The notes: generated by a model from the letters alone, not told the origin. 64,000 nucleotides of DNA from Metallyticus violacea (GCA_030762175.1 JAUJEO010000019.1:2114001-2178000), one strand, 5' to 3'. Numbered from the stretch's first letter, positions 46,732 to 61,400 are shown. Numbers and translations: made by a program.

Positions 46732-49700
46732 CATACCTATGCTTTTCTGAGGCTATCAAACTAGTATAATGAAAGAGAACCAGTTATCTCAAATAAGAAC
46801 GGAAAAAAAGTGATTCCAACGAAGTTTCCAAACTTCGAAAAAAAAATTTTTTCTTTTAGAGATTCTTTGCGCATAATATGCTTTTCTGAGGCTATCAAAA
46901 TAGTATAATGAAAGAGAACCAGTTATCTCAAATAAGAACGGAAAAAAAGTGATTCTAACGAAGTTTCCAAACTTCGAAATAAAATTTTTTTCTTTTCGAG
47001 ATTCTTTGCGCATAATATGCTTGTCTGAGGCTATCAAACTAGTATAATGAAAGAGAACGAGTAATCTTAAATAAGAACGGAAAAAAAGTGATTCTAACGA
47101 AGTTTCCAAACTTCGAAAAAAAATTTTTTTCTTTTCGAGATTCTTTGCGCATATGCTTGTCTAAGGCTATCAAACTAGTATAATTAAAGAGAACAAGTTA
47201 TCTCAAATAAGAACGGAAAAAAAGTGATTCTAACGAAGTTTCCAAACTTCGAAAAAAAATTTTTTTCTTTTCGAGATTCTTTGCGCATAATATGCTTGTC
47301 TGAGGCTATCAAACTAGTATAATGAAAGAGAACCAGTAATCTTAAATAAGAACGGAAAAAAAGTGATTCTAACGAAGTTTCCAAACTTCGAAAAAAAATT
47401 TTTTTCTTTTCGAGATTCTTTGCGCATAATATGCTTGTCTAAGGCTATCAAACTAGTATAATGAAAGAGAACAAGTTATCTCAAATAAGAATGTAAAAAA
47501 AGTGATTCTAAGGAAGTTTCCAAACTTCGAAAAAAAATTTTTTTCTTTTCGAGATTCTTTGCGCATAATATGCTTGTCTGAGGCTATCAAACTAGTATAA
47601 TGAAAGAGAACCAGTTATCTCAAATAAGAACGGAAAAAAAGTGATTCTAACGAGGTTTCCAATCTTCGAAAAAAAATTTTTTTCTTTTCTAGATTCTTTG
47701 CGTATAATATGCTTTTCTGAGACTATCAAACTAGTATAATGAAAGAGAACCAGTTATCTCAAATAAGAACGGAAAAAAAGTGATTCTAACGAAGTTTCCA
47801 AACTTCGAAAAAAATTTTTTTTCTTTTCGAGATTCTTTGCGCATAATATGCTATCAAACTAGTATAATGAAAGAGAACCAGTAATCTTAAATAAGAACGG
47901 AAAAAAAGTGTTTCTAACGAAGTTTCCAAACTTCGAAAAAAATTTTTTTTCTTTTCGAGATTCTTTGCGCATAATATGCTTGTCTAAGGCTATCAAACTA
48001 GTATAATGAAAGAGAACAAGTTATCTCAAATAAGAATGGAAAAAAAGTGATTCCTAGGAAGTTTCCAAACTTCGAAAAAAAATTTTTTTCTTTTCGAGAT
48101 TCTTTGCGCATAATATGCTTGTCTAAGGCTATCAAACTAGTATAATGAAAGAGAACAAGTTATCTTAAATAAGAACGGAAAAAAAGTGATTCTAACGAAG
48201 TTTCCAAACTTCGAAAAAAAATTTTTTTCTTTTCGAGATTCTTTGCGCATTATATGCTTGTCTAAGGCTATCAAACTAGTATAATGAAAGAGAACTAGTT
48301 ATCTCAAATAAGAATGGAAAAAAAGTGATTCTAAGGAAGTTTCCAAACTTCGAAAAAAAATTTTTTTCTTTTCGAGATTCTTTGCGCATAATATGCTTGT
48401 CTGAGGCTATCAAACTAGTATAATGAAAGAGAACCAGTTATCTCAAATAAGAACGGAAAAAAAGTGATTCTAACGAAGTTTCCTAACTTCGAAATAAAAT
48501 TTTAATCTTTTCGAGATTCTTTGCGCAATATATTATTGTCTGAGGCTATCAAACTAGTATAATGAAAGAGAACCAGTAATCTTAAATAAGAACGGAAAAA
48601 AAGTGATTCTAACGAAGTTTCCTAACTTCGAAAAAAAAATTTTTTCTTTTCGAGATTCTTTGCGCATAATATGCTTGTCTAAGGCTATCAAACTAGTATA
48701 ATGAAAGAGAACAAGTTATCTCAAATAAGAACGGAAAAAAAGTGATTCTAACGAAGTTTCCAAACTTCGAAAAAAAATTTTTTTCTTTTCGAGATTCTTT
48801 GCGCATAATATGCTTGTCTGAGGCTATCAAACTAGTATAATGAAAGAGAACCAGTAATCTTAAATAAGAACGGAAAAAAGTGATTATAACGAAGTTTCCA
48901 AACTTCGAAAAAAAATTTTTTTCTTTTCGAGATTCTTTGCGCATAATATGCTTGTCTAAGGCTATCAAACTAGAATAATGAAAGAGAACAAGTTATCTCA
49001 AATAAGAATGGAAAAAAAGTGATTCTAAGGAAGTTTCCAAACTTCGAAAAAAAATTCTTTTCTTTTCCAGATTATTTGCGCATAATATGCTTGTCTGAGG
49101 CTATCAAACTAGTATAATGAAAGAGAACCAGTTATCTCAAATAAGAACGGAAAAAAAGTGATTCTAACGAGGTTTCCAATCTTCGAAAAAAAATTTTTTT
49201 CTTTTCTAGATTCTTTGCGCATAATATGCTTTTCTGAGGCTATCAAACTAGTATAATGAAAGAGAACCAGTTATCTCAAATAAGAACGGAAAAAAAGTGA
49301 TTCTAACGAAGTTTCCAAACTTCGAAAAAAAATTTTTTTCTTTTCGAGAATATTTGCGCATAATATGCTTGTCTAAGGCTATCAAACTAGTATATATGAA
49401 AGAAAACAAGTGATCTCAAATAAGAACGGAAAAAAAGTGATTCTAACGAAGTTTCCAAACTTCGAAAAAAAAATTTTTTCTTTTCGAGATTCTTTGCGCA
49501 TAATATGCTTGTCTAAGGCTATCAAACTAGTATAATGAAAGAGAACCAGTAATCTTAAATAAGAACGGAAAAAAAGTGATTATAACGAAGTTTCCAAACT
49601 TCGAAAAAAAATTTTTTTCTTTTCGAGATTCTTTGCGCATAATATGCTTGTCTAAGGCTATCAAACAAGTATAATGAAAGAGAACAAGTTATCTCAAATA

Positions 49701-52700
49701 AGAATGGAAAAAAAGTGATTCTAAGGAAATTTCCAAACTTCGAAAAAAAATTTTTTTCTTTTCGAGATTCTTTGCGCATAATATGCTTGTCTGAGGCTAT
49801 CAAACTAGTATAATGAAAGAGAACCAGTTATCTCAAATAAGAACGGAAAAAAAGTGATTCTAACGAAGTTTCCAAACTTCGAAAAAAATTTTTTCTTTTC
49901 GAGATTCTTTGCGCATAATATGCTTGTCTAAAGCTATCAAACAAGTATAATGAAAGAGAACAAGTTATCTCAAATAAGAATGGAAAAAAAGTGATTCTAA
50001 GGAAGTTTCCAAACTTCGAAAAAAAATTTTTTTCTTTTCGAGATTCTTTGCGCATAATATGCTTGTCTAAGGCTATCAAACTAGTATAATGAAAGAGAAC
50101 AAGTTATCTTAAATAAGAACGGAAAAAAAGTGATTCTAACGAAGTTTCCAAACTTCGAAAAAAAATTTTTTTCTTTTCGAGATTCTTTGCGCATAATATG
50201 CTTGTCTAAGGCTATCAAACTAGTATAATGAAAGAGAACAAGTTATCTCAAATAAGAATGGAAAAAAAGTGATTCTAAGGAAGTTTCCAAACTTCGAAAA
50301 AAAATTTTTTTCTTTTCGAGATTCTTTGCGCATAATATGCTTGTCTGAGGCTATCAAACTAGTATAATGAAAGAGAACCAGTTATCTCAAATAAGAACGG
50401 AAAAAAAGTGATTCTAACGAAGTTTCCAAACTTCGAAATAAAATTTTAATCTTTTCGAGATTCTTTGCGCAAAATATGCTTGTCTGAGGCTATCAAACTA
50501 GTATAATGAAAGAGAACCAGTAATCTTAAATAAGAACGGAAAAAAAGTGATTCTAACGAAGTTTCCTAACTTCGAAAAAAAAATTTTTTCTTTTCGAGAT
50601 TCTTTGCGGATAATATGCTTGTCTAAGGCTATCAAACTAGTATAATGAAAGAGAACAAGTTATCTCAAATAAGAACGGAAAAAAAGTGATTCTAACGAAG
50701 TTTCCAAACTTCGAAAAAAAATTTTTTTCTTTTCGAGATTCTTTGCGCATATTATGCCTGTCTGAGGCTATCAAACTAGTATAATGAAAGAGAACCAGTT
50801 ATCTCAAATAAGAACGGAAAAAAAGTGATTCTAACGAAGTTTCCAAACTTCGAAAAAAAATTTTTTTCTTTTCGAGATTCTTTGCGCATAATATGCTTGT
50901 CTAAGGCTATCAAACAAGTATAATGAAAGAGAACAAATTATCTCAAATAAGAATGGAAAAAAAGTGATTCTAAGGAAATTTCCAAACTTCGAAAAAAAAT
51001 TTTTTTCTTTTCGAGATTCTTTGCGCATAATATGCTTGTCTGAGGCTATCAAACTAGTATAATGAAAGAGAACCAGTAATCTTAAATAAGAACGGAAAAA
51101 AAGTGATTCTAACGAAGTTTCCAAACTTCGAAAAAAAAATTTTTTCTTTTCGAGATTCTTTGCGCATAATATGCTTGTCTAAGGCTATCAAACTAGTATA
51201 ATGAAAGAGAACAAGTTATCTCAAATAAGAACGGAAAAAAAGTGATTCTAACGAAGTTTCCAAACTTCGAAAAAAAATTTTTTTCTTTTCGAGATTCTTT
51301 GCGCATAATATGCTTGTCTGAGGCTATCAAAATAGTATAATGAAAGAGAACCAGTAATCTTAAATAAGAACGGAAAAAAAGTGATTCTAACGAAGTTTCC
51401 AAACTTCAAAAAAAAAATTTTTTCTTTTCGAGATTCTTTGCGCATAATATGCTTGTCTAAGGCTATCAAACTAGTATAATGAAAGAGAACCAGTAATCTT
51501 AAATAGAACGGAAAAAAAGTGATTATAACGAAGTTTCCAAACTTCGAAAAAAAATTTTTTCTTTTCCAGATTCTTTGCGCATAATATGCTTGTCTAAGGC
51601 TATCAAACAAGTATAATGAAAGAGAACAAGTTATCTCAAATAAGAACGGAAAAAAAGTGATTCTAACGAGGTTTCCAATCTTCGAAAAAAAAATTTTTTC
51701 TTTTCTAGATTCTTTGCGTATAATATGCTTTTCTGAGACTATCAAACTAGTATAATGAAAGAGAACCAGTTATCTCAAATAAGAACGGAAAAAAAGTGAT
51801 TCTAACGAAGTTTCCAAACTTCGAAAAAAATTTTTTTTCTTTTCGAGATTCTTTGCGCATAATATGCTTGTCTAAGGCTATCAAACTAGTATAATGAAAG
51901 AGAACAAGTTATCTCAAATAAGAACGGAAAAAAAGTGATTCTAACGAAGTTTCCAAACTTCGAAAAAAAATTTTTTTCTTTTCGAGATTCTTTGCGCATA
52001 ATATGCTTGTCTGAGGCTATCAAACTAGTATAATGAAAGAGAACCAGTAATCTTAAATAAGAACGGAAAAAAAGTGTTTCTAACGAAGTTTCTAAACTTC
52101 GAAAAAAAATTTTTTTCTTTTCGAGATTCTTTGCGCATAATATGCTTGTCTAAGGCTATCAAACTAGTATAATGAAAGAGAACAAGTTATCTCAAATAAG
52201 AATGGAAAAAAAGTGATTACTAGGAAGTTTCCAAACTTCGAAAAAAAATTTTTTTCTTTTCGAGATTCTTTGCGCATAATATGCTTGTCTAAGGCTATCA
52301 AACTAGTATAATGAAAGAGAACAAGTTATCTTAAATAAGAACGGAAAAAAAGTGATTCTAACGAAGTTTCCAAACTTCGAAAAAAAATTTCTTTCTTTTC
52401 GAGATTCTTTGCGCATAATATGCTTGTCTAAGGCTATCAAACTAGTATAATGAAAGAGAACAAGTTATCTCAAATAAGAATGGAAAAAAAGTGATTCTAA
52501 GGAAGTTTCCAAACTTCGAAAAAAAATTTTTTTCTTTTCGAGATTCTTTGCGCATAATATGCTTGTCTGAGGCTATCAAACTAGTATAATGAAAGAGAAC
52601 CAGTTATCTCAAATAAGAACGGAAAAAAAGTGATTCTAACGAAGTTTCCAAACTTCGAAATAAAATTTTAATCTTTTCGAGATTCTTTGCGCAAAATATG

Positions 52701-55470
52701 CTTGTCTGAGGCTATCAAACTAGTATAATGAAAGAGAACCAGTAATCTTAAATAAGAACGGAAAAAAAGTGATTCTAACGAAGTTTCCTAACTTCGAAAA
52801 AAAAATTTTTTCTTTTCGAGATTCTTTGCGCATAATATGCTTGTCTTAGGCTATCAAACTAGTATAATGAAAGAGAACAAGTTATCTCAAATAAAAACGG
52901 AAAAAAAGTGATTCTAACGAAGTTTCCAAACTTCGAAAAAAAAATTTTTTCTTTTCGAGATTCTTTGCGCATAATATGCTTGTCTGAGGCTATCAAACTA
53001 GTATAATGAAAGAGAACCAGTAATCTTAAATAAGAACGGAAAAAAAGTGATTATAACGAAGTTTCCAAACTTCGAAAAAAAATTTTTTCTTTTCGAGATT
53101 CTTTGCGCATAATATGCTTGTCTAAGGCTATCAAACAAGTATAATGAAAGAGAACAAGTTATCTCAAATAAGAATGGAAAAAAAGTGATTCTAAGGAAGT
53201 TTCCAAACTTCGAAAAAAAATTTTTTTCTTTTCGATATTCTTTGCGCATAATATGCTTGTCTAAGGCTATCAAACTAGTATAATGAAAGAGAACAAGTTA
53301 TCTTAAATAAGAACGGAAAAAAAGTGATTCTAACGAAGTTTCCAAACTTCGAAAAAAATTTTTTTTCTTTTCGAGATTCTTTGCGCATAATATGCTTGTC
53401 TAAAGCTATCAAACTAGTATAATGAAAGAGAACAAGTTATCTCAAATAAGAATTGAAAAAAAGTGATTCTAAGGAAGTTTCCAAACTTCGAAAAAAAATT
53501 TTTTTCTTTTCGAGATTCTTTGCGCATAATTTGCTTGTCTGAGGCTATCAAACTAGTATAATGAAAGAGAACCAGTTATCTCAAATAAGAACGGAAAAAA
53601 AGTGATTCTAACGAAGTTTCCAAACTTCGAAATAAAATTTTAATCTTTTCGAGATTCTTTGCGCAAAATATGCTTGTCTGAGGCTATCAAACTAGTATAA
53701 TGAAAGAGAACCAGTTATCTCAAATAAGAACGGAAAAAAAGTGATTCTAACGAGGTTTCCAATCTTCGAAAAAAAATTTTTTTCTTTTCTAGATTCTTTG
53801 CGCATAATATGCTTTTCTGAGACTATCAAACTAGTATAATTAAAGAGAACCAGTTATCTCAAATAAGAACGGAAAAAAAGTGATTCTAAGGAAGTTTCCA
53901 AACTTCGAAAAAAAATTTTTTTCTTTTCCAGATTCTTTGCGCATAATATGCTTGTCTGAGGCTATCAAACTAGTATAATGAAAGAGAACCAGTTATCTCA
54001 AATAAGAACGGAAAAAAAGTGATTCTAACGAAGTTTCCAAACTTCGAAAAAAATTTTTTTTCTTTTCGAGATTCTTTGCGCATAATATGCTTGTCTCAGG
54101 CTATCAAACTAGTATAATGAAAGAGAACAAGTTATCTCAAATAAGAACGGAAAAAAAGTGATTCTAACGAAGTTTCCAAACTTCGAAAAAAATTTTTTTT
54201 CTTTTCGAGATTCTTTGCGCATAATATGCTTGTCTGAGGCTATCAAACTAGTATAATGAAAGAGAACCAGTAATCTGAAATAAGAACGGAAAAAAAGTGA
54301 TTATAACGAAATTTCCAAACTTCGAAAAAAAATTTTTTTCTTTTCGAGATTCTTTGCGCATAATATGCTTGTCTAAGGCTATCAAACTAGTATAATGAAA
54401 GAGAACAAGTTATCTTAAATAAGAACGGAAAAAAAGTGATTCTAACGAAGTTTCCAAACTTCTTAAAAAAAATTTTTTTCTTTTCGAGATTCTTTGCGCA
54501 TAATATGCTTGTCTAAGGCTATCAAACTAGAATAATGAAAGAGAAGAAGTTATCTCAAATAAGAATGGAAAAAAAGTGATTCTAAGGAAGTTTCCAAACT
54601 TCGAAAAAAATTTTTTTTCTTTTCCAGATTATTTGCGCATAATATGCTTGTCTGAGGCTATCAAACTAGTATAATGAAAGAGAACCAGTTATCTCAAATA
54701 AGAAAGGAAAAAAAGTGATTCTAACGAGGTTTCCAATCTTCGAAAAAAAATTTTTTTCTTTTCTAGATTCTTTGCGCATAATATGCTTTTCTGAGGCTAT
54801 CAAACTAGTATAATGAAAGACAACCAGTTATCTCAAATAAGAACGGAAAAAAAGTGGTTCTAACGAAGTTTCCAAACTTCGAAAAAAATTTATTTCTTTT
54901 CGAGAATATTTGCGCATAAAATGCTTGTCTAAGGCTATCAAACTAGTATAATGAAAGAGAACAAGTTATCTCAAATAAGAATGGAAAAAAAGTGATTCTA
55001 AGGAAGTTTCCAAACTTCGAAAAAAAATTTTTTTCTTTTCGAGATTCTTTGCGCATAATATGCTTGTCTGAAGCTATCAAACTTGTATAATGAAAGAGAA
55101 CCAGTTATCTCAAATAAGAACGGAAAAAAAGTGATTCTAACGAAGTTTCCAAACTTCGAAATAAAATTTTAATCTTTTCGAGATTCTTTGCGCAAAATAT
55201 GCTTGTCTGAGGCTATCAACCTAGTATAATGAAAGAGAACCAGTAATCTTAAATAAGAACGGAAAAAAAGTGATTCTAACGAAGTTTCCAAACTTCGAAA
55301 AAAAAATTTTTTCTTTTCGAGATTCTTTGCGCATAATATGCTTGTCTGAGGCTATCAAACTAGTATAATGAAAGAGAACCAGTTATCTCAGATAAGAATG
55401 GAAAAAAAGTGATTCTAACGAAGTTTCCAAACTTCGAAAAAAAATTTTTTTCTTTTCGAGATTCTTTGCG
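46732..55470. repeat. Large higher-order unit D, copy 3, expanded (8,739 bp, 63 monomers)
   Basis: It follows copy 2 at an offset of 5,962-5,965 to about 48,399. It then carries about 3,060 bp (48,399-51,460) in place of about 980 bp (42,437-43,420), rejoins copy 2 at an offset of about 8,045, and gains five more monomers (695 bp) at about 52,840-53,530, after which the offset is 8,740. The added material is the same satellite but of other classes, resembling segments A and B. A 3-bp loss (GCGCATATGC) sits at about 47,149. Confidence 0.8.
47838..47863 (+). repeat. Monomer with an 11-bp deletion (copy in unit D3)
   Basis: It has the same junction, 5,962 bp after the copy in D2. The spacing is 3 bp under 5,965 because of the 3-bp loss near 47,149. 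Confidence 0.9.
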
Positions 55471-58400
55471 CATACCTATGCTTTTCTGAGGCTATCAAAC
55501 TAGTATAATGAAAGAGAACCAGTTATCTCAAATAAGAACGGAAAAAAAGTGATTCCAACGAAGTTTCCAAACTTCGAAAAAAAAATTTTTTCTTTTAGAG
55601 ATTCTTTGCGCATAATATGCTTTTCTGAGGCTATCAAAATAGTATAATGAAAGAGAACCAGTTATCTCAAATAAGAACGGAAAAAAAGTGATTCTAACGA
55701 AGTTTCCAAACTTCGAAATAAAATTTTTTTCTTTTCGAGATTCTTTGCGCATAATATGCTTGTCTGAGGCTATCAAACTAGTATAATGAAAGAGAACGAG
55801 TAATCTTAAATAAGAACGGAAAAAAAGTGATTCTAACGAAGTTTCCAAACTTCGAAAAAAAATTTTTTTCTTTTCGAGATTCTTTGCGCATAATATGCTT
55901 GTCTAAGGCTATCAAACTAGTATAATTAAAGAGAACAAGTTATCTCAAATAAGAACGGAAAAAAAGTGATTCTAACGAAGTTTCCAAACTTCGAAAAAAA
56001 ATTTTTTTCTTTTCGAGATTCTTTGCGCATAATATGCTTGTCTGAGGCTATCAAACTAGTATAATGAAAGAGAACCAGTAATCTTAAATAAGAACGGAAA
56101 AAAAGTGATTCTAACGAAGTTTCCAAACTTCGAAAAAAAATTTTTTTCTTTTCGAGATTCTTTGCGCATAATATGCTTGTCTAAGGCTATCAAACTAGTA
56201 TAATGAAAGAGAACAAGTTATCTCAAATAAGAATGTAAAAAAAGTGATTCTAAGGAAGTTTCCAAACTTCGAAAAAAAATTTTTTTCTTTTCGAGATTTT
56301 TTGCGCATAATATGCTTGTCTGAGGCTATCAAACTAGTATAATGAAAGAGAACCAGTTATCTCAAATAAGAACGGAAAAAAAGTGATTCTAACGAGGTTT
56401 CCAATCTTCGAAAAAAAATTTTTTTCTTTTCTAGATTCTTTGCGTATAATATGCTTTTCTGAGACTATCAAACTAGTATAATGAAAGAGAACCAGTTATC
56501 TCAAATAAGAACGGAAAAAAAGTGATTCTAACGAAGTTTCCAAACTTCGAAAAAAATTTTTTTTCTTTTCGAGATTCTTTGCGCATAATATGCTTGTCTA
56601 AGGCTATCAAACTAGTATAATGAAAGAGAACAAGTTATCTCAAATAAGAACGGAAAAAAAGTGATTCTAACGAAGTTTCCAAACTTCGAAAAAAAATTTT
56701 TTTCTTTTCGAGATTCTTTGCGCATAATATGCTATCAAACTAGTATAATGAAAGAGAACCAGTAATCTTAAATAAGAACGGAAAAAAAGTGTTTCTAACG
56801 AAGTTTCCAAACTTCGAAAAAAATTTTTTTTCTTTTCGAGATTCTTTGCGCATAATATGCTTGTCTAAGGCTATCAAACTAGTATAATGAAAGAGAACAA
56901 GTTATCTCAAATAAGAATGGAAAAAAAGTGATTCCTAGGAAGTTTCCAAACTTCGAAAAAAAATTTTTTTCTTTTCGAGATTCTTTGCGCATAATATGCT
57001 TGTCTAAGGCTATCAAACTAGTATAATGAAAGAGAACAAGTTATCTTAAATAAGAACGGAAAAAAAGTGATTCTAACGAAGTTTCCAAACTTCGAAAAAA
57101 AATGTTTTTCTTTTCGAGATTCTTTGCGCATTATATGCTTGTCTAAGGCTATCAAACTAGTATAATGAAAGAGAACAAGTTATCTCAAATAAGAATGGAA
57201 AAAAAGTGATTCTAAGGAAGTTTCCAAACTTCGAAAAAAAATTTTTTTCTTTTCGAGATTCTTTGCGCATAATATGCTTGTCTGAGGCTATCAAACTAGT
57301 ATAATGAAAGAGAACCAGTTATCTCAAATAAGAACGGAAAAAAAGTGATTCTAACGAAGTTTCCTAACTTCGAAATAAAATTTTAATCTTTTCGAGATTC
57401 TTTGCGCAATATATTATTGTCTGAGGCTATCAAACTAGTATAATGAAAGAGAACCAGTAATCTTAAATAAGAACGGAAAAAAAGTGATTCTAACGAAGTT
57501 TCCTAACTTCGAAAAAAAAATTTTTTCTTTTCGAGATTCTTTGCGCATAATATGCTTGTCTAAGGCTATCAAACTAGTATAATGAAAGAGAACAAGTTAT
57601 CTCAAATAAGAACGGAAAAAAAGTGATTCTAACGAAGTTTCCAAACTTCGAAAAAAAATTTTTTTCTTTTCGAGATTCTTTGCGCATAATATGCTTGTCT
57701 GAGGCTATCAAACTAGTATAATGAAAGAGAACCAGTAATCTTAAATAAGAACGGAAAAAAGTGATTATAACGAAGTTTCCAAACTTCGAAAAAAAATTTT
57801 TTTCTTTTCGAGATTCTTTGCGCATAATATGCTTGTCTAAGGCTATCAAACTAGAATAATGAAAGAGAACAAGTTATCTCAAATAAGAATGGAAAAAAAG
57901 TGATTCTAAGGAAGTTTCCAAACTTCGAAAAAAAATTCTTTTCTTTTCCAGATTATTTGCGCATAATATGCTTGTCTGAGGCTATCAAACTAGTATAATG
58001 AAAGAGAACCAGTTATCTCAAATAAGAACGGAAAAAAAGTGATTCTAACGAGGTTTCCAATCTTCGAAAAAAAATTTTTTTCTTTTCTAGATTCTTTGCG
58101 CATAATATGCTTCTCTGAGGCTATCAAACTAGTATAATGAAAGAGAACCAGTTATCTCAAATAAGAACGGAAAAAAAGTGATTCTAACGAAGTTTCCAAA
58201 CTTCGAAAAAAAATTTTTTTCTTTTCGAGAATATTTGCGCATAATATGCTTGTCTAAGGCTATCAAACTAGTATATATGAAAGAAAACAAGTGATCTCAA
58301 ATAAGAACGGAAAAAAAGTGATTCTAACGAAGTTTCCAAACTTCGAAAAAAAAATTTTTTCTTTTCGAGATTCTTTGCGCATAATATGCTTGTCTAAGGC

Positions 58401-61400
58401 TATCAAACTAGTATAATGAAAGAGAACCAGTAATCTTAAATAAGAACGGAAAAAAAGTGATTATAACGAAGTTTCCAAACTTCGAAAAAAAATTTTTTTC
58501 TTTTCGAGATTCTTTGCGCATAATATGCTTGTCTAAGGCTATCAAACAAGTATAATGAAAGAGAACAAGTTATCTCAAATAAGAATGGAAAAAAAGTGAT
58601 TCTAAGGAAATTTCCAAACTTCGAAAAAAAATTTTTTTCTTTTCGAGATTCTTTGCGCATAATATGCTTGTCTGAGGCTATCAAACTAGTATAATGAAAG
58701 AGAACCAGTTATCTCAAATAAGAACGGAAAAAAAGTGATTCTAACGAAGTTTCCAAACTTCGAAAAAAATTTTTTCTTTTCGAGATTCTTTGCGCATAAT
58801 ATGCTTGTCTAAAGCTATCAAACAAGTATAATGAAAGAGAACAAGTTATCTCAAATAAGAATGGAAAAAAAGTGATTCTAAGGAAGTTTCCAAACTTCGA
58901 AAAAAAATTTTTTTCTTTTCGAGATTCTTTGCGCATAATATGCTTGTCTAAGGCTATCAAACTAGTATAATGAAAGAGAACAAGTTATCTTAAATAAGAA
59001 CGGAAAAAAAGTGATTCTAACGAAGTTTCCAAACTTCGAAAAAAAATTTTTTTCTTTTCGAGATTCTTTGCGCATAATATGCTTGTCTAAGGCTATCAAA
59101 CTAGTATAATGAAAGAGAACAAGTTATCTCAAATAAGAATGGAAAAAAAGTGATTCTAAGGAAGTTTCCAAACTTCGAAAAAAAATTTTTTTCTTTTCGA
59201 GATTCTTTGCGCATAATATGCTTGTCTGAGGCTATCAAACTAGTATAATGAAAGAGAACCAGTTATCTCAAATAAGAACGGAAAAAAAGTGATTCTAACG
59301 AAGTTTCCAAACTTCGAAATAAAATTTTAATCTTTTCGAGATTCTTTGCGCAAAATATGCTTGTCTGAGGCTATCAAACTAGTATAATGAAAGAGAACCA
59401 GTAATCTTAAATAAGAACGGAAAAAAAGTGATTCTAACGAAGTTTCCTAACTTCGAAAAAAAAATTTTTTCTTTTCGAGATTCTTTGCGGATAATATGCT
59501 TGTCTAAGGCTATCAAACTAGTATAATGAAAGAGAACAAGTTATCTCAAATAAGAACGGAAAAAAAGTGATTCTAACGAAGTTTCCAAACTTCGAAAAAA
59601 AATTTTTTTCTTTTCGAGATTCTTTGCGCATAATATGCCTGTCTGAGGCTATCAAACTAGTATAATGAAAGAGAACCAGTTATCTCAAATAAGAACGGAA
59701 AAAAAGTGATTCTAACGAAGTTTCCAAACTTCGAAAAAAAATTTTTTTCTTTTCGAGATTCTTTGCGCATAATATGCTTGTCTAAGGCTATCAAACAAGT
59801 ATAATGAAAGAGAACAAATTATCTCAAATAAGAATGGAAAAAAAGTGATTCTAAGGAAATTTCCAAACTTCGAAAAAAAATTTTTTTCTTTTCGAGATTC
59901 TTTGCGCATAATATGCTTGTCTGAGGCTATCAAACTAGTATAATGAAAGAGAACCAGTAATCTTAAATAAGAACGGAAAAAAAGTGATTCTAACGAAGTT
60001 TCCAAACTTCGAAAAAAAAATTTTTTCTTTTCGAGATTCTTTGCGCATAATATGCTTGTCTAAGGCTATCAAACTAGTATAATGAAAGAGAACAAGTTAT
60101 CTCAAATAAGAACGGAAAAAAAGTGATTCTAACGAAGTTTCCAAACTTCGAAAAAAATTTTTTTTCTTTTCGAGATTCTTTGCGCATAATATGCTTGTCT
60201 GAGGCTATCAAACTAGTATAATGAAAGAGAACCAGTAATCTTAAATAAGAACGGAAAAAAAGTGATTCTAACGAAGTTTCCAAATTTCGAAAAAAAATTT
60301 TTTTCTTTTCGAGATTCTTTGCGCATAATATGCTTGTCTAAGGCTTTCAAACTAGTATAATGAAAGAGAACAAGTTATCTCAAATAAGAATGGAAAAAAA
60401 ATGATTCTAAGGAAGTTTCCAAACTTCGAAAAAAAATTTTTTTCTTTTCGAGATTCTTTGCGCATAATATGCTTGTCTGAGGCTATCAAACTAGTATAAT
60501 GAAAGAGAACCAGTTATCTCAAATAAGAACGGAAACAAGTGATTCTAACGAAGTTTCCAAACTTCGAAATAAAATTTTAATCTTTTCGAGATTCTTTGCG
60601 CAAAATATGCTTGTCTGAGGCTATCAAACTAGTATAATGAAAGAGAACCAGTAATCTTAAATAAGAACGGAAAAAAAGAGATTCTAACGAAGTTTCTTAA
60701 CTTCGAAAAAAAAATTTTTTCTTTTCGAGATTCTTTGCGCATAATATGCTTGTCTAAGGCTATCAAACTAGTATAATGAAAGAGAACAAGTTATCTCAAA
60801 TAAGAACGGAAAAAAGTGATTCTAACGAAGTTTCCAAACTTCGAAAAAAAAATTTTTTCTTTTCGAGATTCTTTGCGCATAATATGCTTGTCTGAGGCTA
60901 TCAAACTAGTATAATGAAAGAGAACCAGTAATCTTAAATAAGAACGGAAAAAAGTGATTATAACGAAGTTTCCAAACTTCGAAATAAAATTTTTTTCTTT
61001 TCGAGATTCTTTTCGCATAACATGCTTGTCTAAGGCTATCAAACAAGTATAATGAAAGAGAACAAGTTATCTCAAATAAGAATGGAAAAAAAGTGACTCT
61101 AAGGAAGTTTCCAAACTTCGAAAAAAATTTTTTTTCTTTTCGAGATTCTTTGCGCATAATATGCTTGTCTGAGGCTATCAAACTAGTATAATGAAAGAGA
61201 ACCAGTTATCTCAAATAAGAACGGAAAAAAAGTGATTCTAACGAAGTTTCCAAACTTCGAAAAAAAAATTTTTTCTTTTCGAGATTCTTTGCGCATAATA
61301 TGCTTGTCTAAGGCTATCAAACAAGTATAATGAAAGAGAACAAGTTATCTCAAATAAGAATGGAAAAAAAGTGATTCTAAGGAAGTTTCCAAACTTCGAA

